From Ramazzottius varieornatus (taxonomy: Eukaryota; Tardigrada; Eutardigrada; Parachela; Ramazzottiidae), in contig BDGG01000004.1 of the NCBI GenBank assembly GCA_001949185.1, positions 2,794,912 to 2,858,911 on the forward strand: a stretch of DNA of 64,000 nucleotides. The letters are read 5' to 3'. Shown here in pieces: positions 27,862-38,800 of this stretch (position 1 is the stretch's first letter; each line of letters starts with the position of its first letter). The notes under the pieces are model-generated. The model was not told the origin of the DNA. It made no database searches and saw only the letters and a list, made by a program, of their open reading frames with translations. Both the position numbers and the translations under genes were made by a program.

Positions 27862-28961
27862 TTACATGACCACCAGTTTTTTGTGAGGAATGGATCTGCA
27901 CTGGACTTGATAATACACCATGCAGGCCAGAAGATTCCATATACTAAAGTCCGGCCACAGAACATTGATAAAGCTCAGAATGGAATGGGACGTCTGGAAA
28001 GAGCAGATCTTCTTGTGTTAACAAATTAACGATGCTCGTGATTTCACGAAGAACGAACAGGACACAAAACGAGGATTACCATTACCTGCCAAAGCAAGAA
28101 GTCGCTAAGTCGCACTTCACCGGAAGTTCTTATCAAGAGTTCTGGGTCAGGCGATGCTTTCGTATACAGGTGGCTGGCGATGGTTTTTTCCGTCACATTC
28201 CTGAAATGAGGAGCACGGTTGTTGCACTACGTCCTCCTGAGAACTTTCTGCAGGGATGGAACGAAGAAAACACTTGGGCTTACGCTGGGTCGATAGTACC
28301 GTTCTCACATAGCACAGCCACCTCCTTCACGGCATGAGACATTTCTTCTCTCGAAGTATAAGCTATACAAACGTTAAGGAAGGACCTACGAAAACACACT
28401 TGTCTGTTATTCAGCGAAACAAAGATCCGCGGACAACCTTACCTGCTATTCGTCATCGTGGTCGCGGCCACGTCAGCAACAATCTGTTGTAAGTCCGGCG
28501 GAAGTAGGGATATGTTTCCGATTATCCTTACACAAACACCATATTCCGCAAGCTTCTCCCTACAATCAGACGGCACTTGCTTGGATGCTCTTTGAAATAA
28601 ACGCATTAACGAAGTAGCAAATGTGCACGTACTTTTCAGCCAGGAGAAGCGTGAACTTCCGCTTTGCAAGCTCCATCAAGCAGTCCACCTCGTCCTGCGA
28701 GCGCTTGAAGTTTTCGATACTGAAGGCGTAGACAGTCACTTCCCGAATCCCAAGATCCAGGCACCATTCTAGTGTTTCCGTCAGCTTGTCAAAGCCGAGA
28801 AGATGTCCTTGTGCTCGATCCAAGTTCCGCCTGTTTGCGTACCTCCGATTGCCATCCATGATAAAAGCAACATGCTTGGGAATGGGTCCTCGCTTCAGGA
28901 TACTGCAGGCCAACTTCTGGAGAGTAGTCCGCTTATCGGTTCGGATCCACGACTCCTCCAT
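27862..28961 (-). CDS. DHDDS: Dehydrodolichyl diphosphate synthase catalytic subunit
   Basis: A cis-prenyltransferase that extends farnesyl diphosphate with isopentenyl units to make the dolichol precursor for N-glycosylation. It acts in the ER membrane with NUS1/NgBR. Five exons: 28633-28961, 28443-28559, 28284-28385, 28086-28200, 27862-27993; 795 nt, 264 residues. Motifs in order: [20 protein letters not shown] with the catalytic Asp, [79 protein letters not shown] and [15 protein letters not shown]. All substrate-binding signatures are present. It stops about 70 residues earlier than human DHDDS, lacking the long C-terminal helical extension. ATG 28961 gives [20 protein letters not shown], matching the family N-terminus. 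Confidence 0.94.
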
Positions 28962-29463
28962 GGTCAATGAGAGAAGCTATCCTAAAGAATGGAAAATGAT
29001 TCATACTGAATTGAGATGCAGCGGAAGCGGATGGTACGACGCAAATCGCAATCGCCACAGTGAAAACGCAAACATTCGCCTGGACCACGGGGTGACCTCT
29101 GTCCGTGTTCCACAAACGTGAGTCCGGTTTGGACCAGTAATAAGCATGCACCGGTCTGGTGTTGTCAGACGTACCGGCGCCGGTCTGGTGTTGTCAGACC
29201 GGGGAGAAACCTCGATAATTCGCGGTGCCCCTCTGGGCCCGTTTCTGTCACAATGTCCATTGGGCGCCAAACAACGATAGTGAAATCTCATGATTCTCAT
29301 CAGCCAATCTTTCATCTTGATCTTCTGAATCTGGGGAGAGTTTCTCCTGCATTTCGCGGAGGTACTTGCGTGTTGACTATTTATGAAGGCGATGTAAGGA
29401 GCTCCTTACTGTCTTGCAACGTTTGCTTGACGCTGAGAATCGGCTGAATTGTGGATAGATGGC
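28962..29463. promoter_or_regulatory. Divergent upstream region with duplicated 20-bp motif
   Basis: Lies between the DHDDS start and the gene beginning at 29464. It contains two perfect copies of CCGGTCTGGTGTTGTCAGAC, at 29151-29170 and 29180-29199. The second continues into CGG, so that CCGGTCTG and CAGACCGG form an 8-bp stem. Assignment as regulatory rests on position only. Confidence 0.45.
29151..29202. repeat. 20-bp perfect direct repeat, each unit a small hairpin
   Basis: The unit CCGGTCTGGTGTTGTCAGAC occurs twice, 29 bp apart start to start. Each unit can pair CCGGTCTG or GGTCTG with its own CAGAC(CGG) end around a GTGTTGT loop. Confidence 0.85.
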
Positions 29464-30663
29464 ATGCATAAGAGGATGAGATGTCGCAGATACAAGGGCC
29501 GGAAAACGAAGTACGCGGCGATAGAATTTGAAGCTCCCGATCAAATAGTGGAGCCTTGCCATCCGCGACCAAAGGTTGCTGTTGCCGTCAGAGAAGTACC
29601 GTTGAAGAAGATGCATGATTTCACGAAGAAAGCTGGACCTGATGCCTGGGTAGGCTCTTTTTGTATTAATACAACCCATTACGTGTATTGTTTTCTAACG
29701 GCTCAATTTTTTCTTCAGATACATCCCGACTCCCAGATGAAACTGAATCCTGCAACACCAGTGGAAAAGCCTAGGCTCAACAGAAGAAATAACGTTCTGA
29801 AGAATCCTCGCCTTGGTGCTGGTAGGAATTTTCAAAATATCGAAAATAATTTTTGTGAGTACTGTATACAGTAATTAATCATTCTCCAAGGATTTTGATG
29901 TTGTCGCGTAGGCGCCAGAGATGTCACCAAGCTTCAGCCCGAAATTAGACGAAGGGCCAGACACTTTGACGGAGTTAAGAAGAAGTCTAACTTGGAGCAC
30001 ATCATGGCAAAGGACATGACGGCGGGGGATTCTTCCTGCGAAGAAATCAGCCCAACAAAGTACGTGGATGCAAACGGAAACCCGATTAACCGAAAAAGAA
30101 AAAAGAAAGTCAAGGTCGAGCCCAGAGCGGATCCCGATGTGCAGATCCTTCCGGTTCTGCCAGCTATCGAAAGAAACGAGGAACGACTCAACACATCTAA
30201 AGGTGTTCCGAGCCAGAGGAACGCGGCGGAACATTTGAATCTCATCGACAAGCCCGATTTCGCGAACGTGTCTACGCCCGATCTGTTCCTCAGCGTCGAA
30301 GCAGCTGATATTGATGCAGTGCCGTCTGCCTCACAGTTAAATGGTAACTCTGCATCCGATCAGCAGAATGTTCCCCCAGTTGCGAGCAACGACGCCAACA
30401 TACCAGCCGAAGGTCGGCTGAACGAACCAGTGAGCATTCCGGATGGGGTTTTGGTGAGCAGCAAAGACACTAACTTGCAGGTCCAGGTGACCGTAGCTCG
30501 ATTCGAAATGGTCATAACAATGACTACTCCTATGAACCATCAAAAGAAGAACGTAGCCGTAATAGCTGATGATTCGCCCACTTATGCTGCTACAGAACGC
30601 GTTCCTAATCTATCGAGTGAGATGAAACTCGAAGCAATGCGGTTTGAGCGTTTGAACTTGTGA
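29464..30663 (+). CDS. Unrecognised protein with basic N-terminus and acidic, low-complexity C-terminus
   Basis: I do not recognise a family. Two introns fit: exon 1 ends at the donor after GPDAW (about 29649); the next exon begins IHPDSQMKLNPATPV (about 29719) and ends at about 29821; the last exon starts near 29913 with GARDVTKLQPEIRRRARHF and runs to the TGA at 30661-30663. The N-terminal part is basic (KRMRCRRYKGRKTKY). A lysine cluster NRKRKKKVKVEP near 30090-30120 looks like a nuclear localisation signal. The rest is Ser/Asn/Asp/Val-rich and probably disordered. Start is uncertain: ATG 29464 is the first in this frame, but an upstream exon or a different first frame (MSQIQGPENE, with a GT right after it) is possible. 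Nuclear location is inference. Confidence 0.6.
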
Positions 30664-31450
30664 ATTACTTTGAATAGTTGCTTGAAGCTTTTTATTCTGT
30701 GCTTCATGATTCCGTCTTGATTATGCTTTTATCGCTCAGCAAATAACATGCTTTTTACGTTGTTTTTCTGTTGGTTGGCGTTGTTGAACAATAATATTCA
30801 AAATGATTAGTAAGGAATGATTCGCGACCTCAACAGGAAATCATGCATGTTTCTTCTGGTGCTCCAGGCTTCCAATTTCCGACTTGTTTAAGTTGAGTTT
30901 GTCGTTTTTGTTCGCGCCTGCGTGAAATCCCGGAAACGTGAATTAACTCAGGTTGGCGTTAGGGAAGAGAGCCGGTAGAGAAATCTCTGGAAAAGAGTGT
31001 TAATTATATCACAATATCGTTCCGATTTCGTCTATACAGTGGACTACCGGGTTTCGCAAACCTGCTCGTCCGCTGCGTTCTCGAACTGGTTTACAGTCGG
31101 GACGGTACTGACCATCATAATCCACCTTCCTCATCCATTCATCCTAACCAGGACTGCAGACGCTTCGTTCGCAGGATGGGTTTCCAGCGGAAGTCCAGGT
31201 TCCAGCTTGACCGCTTGTCGACAAGACTCCTCCCAGAGCAGGCGGAGTCAAGCGACGTCAACGAACGTCGCGCAACATGATCTGGGTGAGCTTGCAGAGC
31301 TTGTTTGCATTTGGGTATTTCTACATGCTACTGTTCTCCGATACATTATCCTAGCCCGATCCGTCCCGATACCCAGTTGAGTGCGGGGGAACGCTGGTAC
31401 TGCCGTGAAATCTCAGGCAGAACATTCTGGTTTAGCGAAACGGTTCGACG
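30664..31450. other. Intergenic region before NF-YB
   Basis: About 790 bp with no supported gene. The open frame at 30997-31380 has no recognisable domain and no splice partner. The 5' UTR and promoter of the NF-YB gene must lie at its right end. Confidence 0.5.
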
Positions 31451-32281
31451 ATGGACTCCACTCGCGATGACGGATCGGAGAATGGCTCCCAAGCAGAAGA
31501 TACGCAGAACATGCCTTCGAAGGAACCTTTGCGAGAACAGGTTAGTTGAAGGTACTTTCGAAGGGACGGTGTTGGTCGCTAGCTGTTTCTTGAAAGTTGT
31601 TCAAGTACTGGGAGATCGAATCTTCTTGGCTGGTTACTGTATTACAGAATGACTAAACGCAAGTTTTATTGATACTCCTTAACGTTGTTTCTGTCTTCAG
31701 GATCGATTCCTTCCCATAGCCAACATCGGAAAGATTATGCGCGGTGTCGTTCCTGATTCTGGCAAAGTAAGCATCTGCAGGTTCTGCACGCACCAAAGGC
31801 CACATCTTCAGACGTCGTCCGACAGTTCACATTTCGCCAAGTCGAGCTGAATAACGTTACAATGATTTTTACCTTGACAGATCTCCAAAGAGGCAAAGGA
31901 ATGCATCCAGGAGTGCGTCAGCGAATTCATCAGTTTTATCACGAGTGAAGCAAGCGATCGTTGCCATCAAGAGAAGCGGAAGACGATAAATGGAGAGGAC
32001 TGTAAGCTACGCGCTACCAGTTTACAGAGAGCCTGCCATCACCGTGGACTAACATGATCCATGACATTTCCTTTTGTAGTGCTCTTCGCCATGAGTACCC
32101 TCGGTCTGGACCAATATATCGAACCTTTGAAATTGCATCTGCAACGATTTCGAGATGTGAGTGCATCATTGTGGTTTATGATGTTGTACACCCTATATGG
32201 TTTGCTACTTCGACGACCATACAGCAAGACTGACCATCACGTCTGTTTCAGAGCGACAAGTCTCAACCGACAGAAACCTGA
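31451..32281 (+). CDS. NF-YB: Nuclear transcription factor Y subunit beta (histone-fold CCAAT factor)
   Basis: Forms a histone-like dimer with NF-YC and, with NF-YA, binds CCAAT boxes. Five exons: 31451-31540, 31701-31766, 31881-32001, 32080-32156, 32252-32281; 384 nt, 127 residues. The conserved core is complete: [20 protein letters not shown], then [40 protein letters not shown] and [20 protein letters not shown]. The N-terminal 25 residues are acidic and polar. The C-terminus ends only eight residues after the histone fold (SDKSQPTET), so the tail seen in vertebrate NF-YB is missing or encoded by an alternative last exon. The downstream AATAAA near 32653 is a possible polyadenylation signal. 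Confidence 0.94.
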
Positions 32282-32696
32282 AACCTCTCGAGGTATTCCA
32301 CTTTATGTCGAACCTTGTCCTGCTATTTATGGGCAAGGTTTCAGTATCTATTCACCGGATTTCGGAAGGATCTCTCTAGTTAAATGCCCAGGTCTCAAAA
32401 CCGCTATGAATGGTCCTTGGGCTAGAACGCTCAGACTTAATCCTTCTCTTGTTCGTCTTGTTTCATCGTTTTTGCGCTCCGAAATATGTAGTCGTCTTTA
32501 TCGGACGTTGATGTTGGTAAGTCTCATATAATTTGCCTCAACGTTAAGCTGTTTAACTTCTAAAGGTTTTTACGGATATGTTCGTACAGGATTTCATTTC
32601 ATGAAATCAATATAGTTACGGTTTCTCGCCGCGAAACGTGTCTTCACCGTGGAATAAAACATGTTGACACATCATTTTACATCACATTAGTAGACT
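32282..32696. other. Convergent 3' region between NF-YB and the opsin
   Basis: About 415 bp, AT-rich, non-coding. A plus-strand AATAAA near 32653 could end the NF-YB transcript. Confidence 0.45.
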
Positions 32697-34771
32697 CTAC
32701 ACTACTGTCGTTGGAGAAAGATCGACCTTATCCAACGGGGACGGCAGCGATTGCTCGACATTCCCACTAGCAGCCGTTACTGCCCGAGATATCGTGGCTA
32801 AAGACAAGGACTTCTGTTGGTCTTCGGGCTGTTCGTACTTGCGGTAAGACACAACGTTGTCCTTTATGTGTAACTCATTTGTCTCAACTGGGTTATCGTA
32901 ACCGACGTTGGAGGACAAACGACGATTCGGTACTTGAGGTACCACTGGATGTGGAAGTCTCATTTGGGACTTGATGACTGGTGCTCTTGGCACCGCAACA
33001 CGAGGCTTCGCTGGTTCCAGAGTCTCCACGTCCAGCTCTTCGGACACCATGCTGTCTCCCATGGACGACTGACTCATTTGCTGCTGGACAGGCATTCTGG
33101 ATGGAAGTCTTGCAGTTGTAGACGATTGAGCTTGCTTCCGGTCGGTTTCCGTGTCGCGTATGCAGAGAGCCAAGAAGGGGAAGTGCTTCCGGAGAGCTTG
33201 ACGGTACCGGGGATGACTGACCGCGTAGACGATGGGGTTGTACACTGCGGCAAACTTGCAGAACAGGGCGGGAATCTGGGAGACGACGGGTGTAAGTAAA
33301 GTCCCGTCGGTTCCGATACCGATGAGGGCGACGGTGGCGTAGGGCGTCCAAGAGAACAGCCACAAGGCCGTGATGACTACGGCAATCTTGGCGGTCTGGA
33401 TCTCTTTGCGCTGTTTGGCTTCATCCTCGTTCGACTTCGGGTTGTTTTTCTTTGATTTCGGTAGGTTGTTGGCGGCTTTCTTGAACTTCTTGCGTTGGCT
33501 GTACACCTCCCAAACGATCATGGAGTAGCAAATCACTGAAACGTTACAATATAAAATTCTTGAAGGATGCTTCTATGGTACTTCGTGGGGAAAAGATTGT
33601 GGGCGGAATCTTACTTATGATAGACAAAGGCGTGACGTAGTTTCCAATGAACATCGAGAACACGAATATTCGGCTCTTGTCTCGTGGGTCCAAATAATCG
33701 AAGGTACAGGTAGTCAGGAACCCTTCTAATACCTAAAAACGAAAATTGGTTGTTAAAAGCCTTGTTACATGGACAAACGATAAGAAGCAGCAAAATTTTC
33801 ACTGTTTTCTTACATAATTGTTGACACCCCAAAGTGGCGGTATCGCCCAGCAGAGGGCATAGGTCCATACTGCGAGAACGCCAAACTTGGCTCTTTGTCG
33901 GGTCATGGCGCTTTTCATTATCAGAAACGGCTTGCTATAAAGAAGCGGATTATAGCGTTACCAATGACTATTACATTGGGAGTTTGGAACAATGAGGATA
34001 TGCCACATATAATATGTACTTGCTTGTTTCGTACCATATAACGAGATATCTATCGACCGCAATCGCTACAAAACGAAAACCTGTGGGGAATTTACAAACT
34101 ACATAGGGGCTAACGACCGTCAGACAATGCTCATCCACCTTACCCGCCATCGTCAAGATCGACACACCTCCAAATAACGCTCCACAAAAACCATAAAAGC
34201 GACACGCTGAAAACAAATGAAGTACGAGCGTTGGTAAAAGGTAATGACAATTGTATTCGTGGCCAAGGCCAATAGCGGTGGTACCTTCTTTTCCGAAAAT
34301 CCATCGTCCTTGCAAGCTGCTGAAAAAGTACGGAGGACAATTCGTGGCCATCATCATGAAATCGCTAATTGCCAGATTTACAATGAGGGCATTGGAAGGG
34401 TTCCTCAGAGCTTTTGTTCTGCAAGAGTAGTAAACATACATAGCTTCTTGGAGGATTCGGTGAAGTAATCCCAAAGTCAGTCTGAACTCTGAACCATGGG
34501 AGAGGTCACCGACTTACACTGCAAAAATATAGACAACGGCAGCGTTTCCGGTTACGGATATGAATGCCAGTACGGCAACTATGACAGCCAAGGCCAAGTG
34601 CCATGCGTAGGATGGAGGTGGGTAAAGGAACCAATGAGCATGGATCAGCTCTCTGACTTCCGGAGCATAAGATAAGTTGTAGACGACGAGGGTCTCCGTA
34701 GTGGTGGGACTTGTGCTAGACGCATCCTCCAGGTCGGTAAGATTTTGCTTAGAAGCAAAACCGAGAGCCAT
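32697..34771 (-). CDS. Rhabdomeric (Gq-type) opsin
   Basis: A light-sensing GPCR. Exons: 34518-34771, 34285-34418, 34144-34206, 34035-34065, 33814-33934, 33615-33732, 32697-33535; 1560 nt, 519 residues. An N-terminus with NLT and NLS glycosylation sites leads to TM1 (VTGNAAVVYIF). NPSNALIVNLAISDFMMM is TM2 and ILTMAAIAVDRYLVI carries the DRY motif. CTFDYLDPRDKSRIFVF is loop 2. The long basic third loop (QRKKFKKAANNLPKSKKN) is typical of Gq opsins. SWTPYATVALIGI is TM6, and TM7 PALFCKFAAVYNPIVYAVSH contains the retinal Schiff-base lysine and NPxxY. HPRY follows, the position of the Gq-opsin HPKY signature. The tail is Ser/Thr-rich. The same frame is open upstream to an ATG at 34930, which would add 53 residues. 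I chose 34771 because it gives an ordinary opsin N-terminus length. Confidence 0.93.
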
Positions 34772-34930
34772 CTCAACCGCCGTTTTGTTTTCATAGCCCT
34801 GCAACGAACGAATGAGATCATGATCCTGACACTCGTTTCCGTCGTACAGAGTCCCACTGCCCGGCGTAATCTTAATAATCTTCTGTCTTGATAGCGGAAG
34901 TAACAGGATCTGACTGATTGCGAGTGTCAT

Positions 34931-35823
34931 CAATTTCACGGGGTTCTACTGTTGGCTGCTGGAGTCGAACCCGGCCATGACGTTCTACCCATGGCGGACC
35001 CTCTAACCAGACCAGTCGTTCGGCAGACGGTAATTACACTGGTTGGCCGAACTGATACTTGCCATCCCAAGCGAACACCGCCTGCCGATCGGAGACGGTA
35101 AATATATCGGCACAAGAAGCTTCTAGATGCGAAAAGTTTTTCGACAGAAGTACCTTCGAATTCTTTCCCGTCGAACCTAAGATCGCACCATACAAGGAAG
35201 TTGTCCCGTTTGAGATTAGAACAACCGCTAGCAGCTGGACTTCAACTTTCAAGCGTAAACTGGCTCCATCCTTAGGGGTGCCTGGATTTATAGTGGCTCT
35301 TGGGACTATTCTTTCAGAAAATCACGACAAGCGAAGATACAACGAGAAACTTCACCTCATGCAGCACACCATGCGATCGTGCTATCCTTGTATGGCTGAG
35401 AATTGAGTCCGGTTGAATGACTATAGGGAGCTTCTTGGAGCCACAGCTCAACTGGATAACAAAAGCAAAAGCGGAAAACGCGTGGTATTTCAAACGGGCC
35501 CAATTAAGCGTACTCCCCTGACTTCACATTACGGCACGATGTGGTCATCTTGAACGCAGACAGACGTGCTGCCGAACTTCTACTGGATTCAGCCGCCTGT
35601 ATGATCGCCGTGCTCTGGACATTCATTCTCGCTTCCGAGTGAAGAAGAGAGAATTCGAGCATTCATCTTATACATCTGCATCTGCAGAGCAACCCATGCA
35701 ATACATGGGTCGAAATGAATTGTCAGAAAAGAAAACAATCCCGGAAGCACGGACGAGAAAACAACAAATTCGCTGAACTCTTCGTAGCACTACGGATTGT
35801 TCTGGCATATTTTGGAGAAAGAT
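34931..35823. other. Intergenic region between opsin and exportin-4
   Basis: Non-coding as far as I can tell. On the minus strand at about 34955-35020 it has a perfect tRNA-type B box (GGTTCGACTCC) and a weak A box (TGGTTAGAGGG), but no proper T-stem, so a tRNA-derived SINE fragment is likelier than a tRNA gene. An open frame at 35059-35406 has no recognisable domain. Confidence 0.45.
34955..35025 (-). repeat. Possible tRNA-derived SINE fragment
   Basis: Minus-strand order: CTGGTCTGGTTAGAGGGTCC, then a spacer, then GCCGGGTTCGACTCC. The B-box matches the consensus, but the flanking five-base arms do not pair, so it is not an intact tRNA. No second copy was found in the window. Confidence 0.3.
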
Positions 35824-38800
35824 TCATTTGATAGCTAGCTCATTTCGCAAACTGTAGTAGCGAGATACAAAGTGCTTTTGAAATACTGACGCGCAAGCGT
35901 TATTAGGAACTAGCGTTAGGGTGGTGGGAACCAGCGCCTGAATTTGCTCCACGACAGCATCCCTCTGTTCATTGATCGGTACGCTTCTTACAAACCCCTC
36001 CACGAACGCATTATATTCATTCTGCAAAAAACGCTCCATGAAAGACACCATAAAATGTTTTATTTTTCCTATGGAGAAATGACTCACCTTATGACAACAC
36101 AGAAGTCCGAATAAGGCTTCTGCAGTTGAAAAAACGGCGGACGTAGGGAAGTTAGGCTGGAAGAGAATGAAGAGAAGCATGCGAATACTGACGCGGGCTA
36201 TCTCTATGATCTTCTGGCTCGTGCTGCTGGACTGTTCATAGACCGGCATTCTCGCAATACAAAAGCCCAACTGACACAGAAAAGCAGCGCACGTCGAACA
36301 GGAAGCACTGACGCCACTGCAAAAAATTTTCTACTTATTTACTACTGAACAAGGCTGTTCATCGGCTTCATAGGTTCCAAAAGCCTAAGAAACGTACGCG
36401 GTGAAAGACCTCTCGATCTCTGTACAGACTATCTGGCAATACTCGTCGTCCAGGTCGGAGATCACCTCATGTGCAAACTGACATACGTTCCGCATCATGG
36501 AGAAGAAGTTTTCGGAGATCTCGGGCATCTGAAAACAGAGCAAACAGTTTCGAAAAGTTTAGCCGACGCCGAAAACAATGGAATATCTGTATCGTAGTAT
36601 GGGTACTGTAGTTGCATACAGAAAGCGAGATGCGGTCTTGGAGAGCGGACTGAAGAAACGCCTTCAGAAGGCATCTGATAGTAGTTCTCGTCTCTTCCAG
36701 GCATTCCTGACTCGGTTGCTTCCCCATGGTAGAAGTCAGCGTACATACGAGGGAACTGAAGGACGCCGACAAGCGTTCCTCACCGTCATGCAGTCGATGC
36801 GATCCACAGAGCGTGGTAACCCACAGTTCCGCCAGAATTCGCAGAGACCCGAGAAGCTTTAGCCTTTCCTCAACTGACAAATGGTCACTGACGGACACAT
36901 TGACGTCAAACATTTCCAAAGCACTGGACAGCATCTCGGCATCCGCAGAACCATGCTTTGCGAGCTGTAGGCAAGGTTCCGTCAGCAAGTAGATCTGATG
37001 TGACAACTGCTGATCTTTGATGGTCCCAGCCATACAAGAGGCCAAACCCAGAGCGATGTCGCAAATGTCAGCAACTTCGTCCATTCTGATTTGGGCTTTG
37101 TTGAGGAGGAGCACGTTCATCTTTTCCTTGAGGGACCCTACAATCTATCCGAAACCCAGTAAGAGGCAGCTGATTCACAAAGTGTTTGAACTTCAGCTTA
37201 TTAGGCCCACAGGCTGTACTCACCCGATTCCAAATGTCTTCTCGATCAGTATTCCCGGGCATCATTCTGACAGCTGTTGCAACTGCCGCGGCCAGGTCTT
37301 TCTTCACTGTGCCAGGTAACGATCTGATGTACACTTCCAGGTTGACGAAGTCTTGCACTAAGGCTTGTGCTTCCGGTTCCGCCAGGATGTTCCTACAATG
37401 GAACAGACACCTCGTGAACAGAGAGGAATTCTGCTCGCAGCGGAATGAGCCTTAATCTTATTCCACAAAATTAATATCTGACCGAGAGACTTACAGTTCA
37501 GAGTGCCGAGCCAACGCCCCGATAAGCTTCACTGCCTCTTTGCACAGTTCTTCTTCCCCAGTCCATGACTTCAGGTAGCAAACTGCAGTGCGAGTCAGAA
37601 GTCTAACGACCGTTCTAACCTGCGAGCCACCAGACCCAAGTAATAAGCGAAACGCATAGGAAGACTACAAAGTTGGCAACCTTTAATGATTTAGTTAGTC
37701 GCAACAAAATTTGTTTCATTAGATCTACCGTGATACCTCATCCGAGCTGTTGGTGAACATGTCCACACGAACGAAATACTTCTGGACCCAAGACGATTCG
37801 AACCATAGCATACTTATTACGATCTCCGGGCTGAGAAAATCTTTGTGGCCGCTCAAAGTCCAGCTCAACAGAAGCTGACTCAAACGGAGCATCCGAAAAA
37901 CCAAGCTACAAAGAAGAGCAACCACGTGAAAGCTTCGTGCATATTTGCGGTTTAGCCAACCACTAAGAGGTATGGATTTACCCCAAGAGAGAATCCCGAG
38001 GCACTGGGTGGACAGTCTTCATGTCAAATTGATGCAAATCGCCATAGAGGGCGTTGAGAAGCTGCAGGTCGCACGTTTCCCCAACGTTCCCCAACAAGCC
38101 AATCGGTATAGAGTCCCCCGATTGCTCGTTCCCAAAGAGGAAAGACCCTGAAGATTTGATTACAATGAAATTAAATTCAAACTGAAGATATTAATTTAAT
38201 TGGGGTTTGTCGAGTTAGGAAGGGTACCTGTCGCCGCGATGGTCCAGTTCAGGTCTTCCAGCAGATCATTCAGCTTCGTATGCCATTGGTCTCGAGCAAA
38301 ACCATCACGCGGTAGGATTTCAAAGCTGCTTCTAAGCTGTCCAAGTAAGTGATCGGACAGGTCGGAAAGGAACGTGATGGTTCCCCTCGGACAGAACCGG
38401 GCTATCTGCCCAATGCATTCCAGTTGTCCACTGTATGCCAGCCGGTCCGACTCGACGATCTCCTTGATGTCCTCGTTCAGCTCTCGAGCGTTCAGTTGAC
38501 GGTTCCCCAATGGTGGCGACAAGTGCATCTTCATGAACTGCTCTAGGATACCTTGGACGATGGAGCCTATCCCTTCCATAGCGTATTCGTTGTTGGACGA
38601 GTTGTACTCCACAACTTGCGCCCAACAGGACAGGAGTCTCTCGAAAGCGCTGGAAAAAGGCCGCTCATCGGAGAAACTCTAGCAAAAGCAACAACATTTC
38701 ACGGAATATTAACCAGTAAGGTAATATGAAGGTATCGAAACAAGACACCGAAATTTCGACTAACATTTTCTTCGCTGAGAGAAGATTTTCCAATCTTTTT

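Noticed and set aside
34955-35025. Possible tRNA gene on the minus strand
   Set aside because: The B box is perfect, but the five-base T-arm and the acceptor ends do not pair. Kept only as a low-confidence SINE fragment.
35059-35406. 115-codon plus-strand open frame
   Set aside because: Cys/Lys-rich without a recognisable pattern, no splice-linked exons and no start context. It lies between two minus-strand genes.
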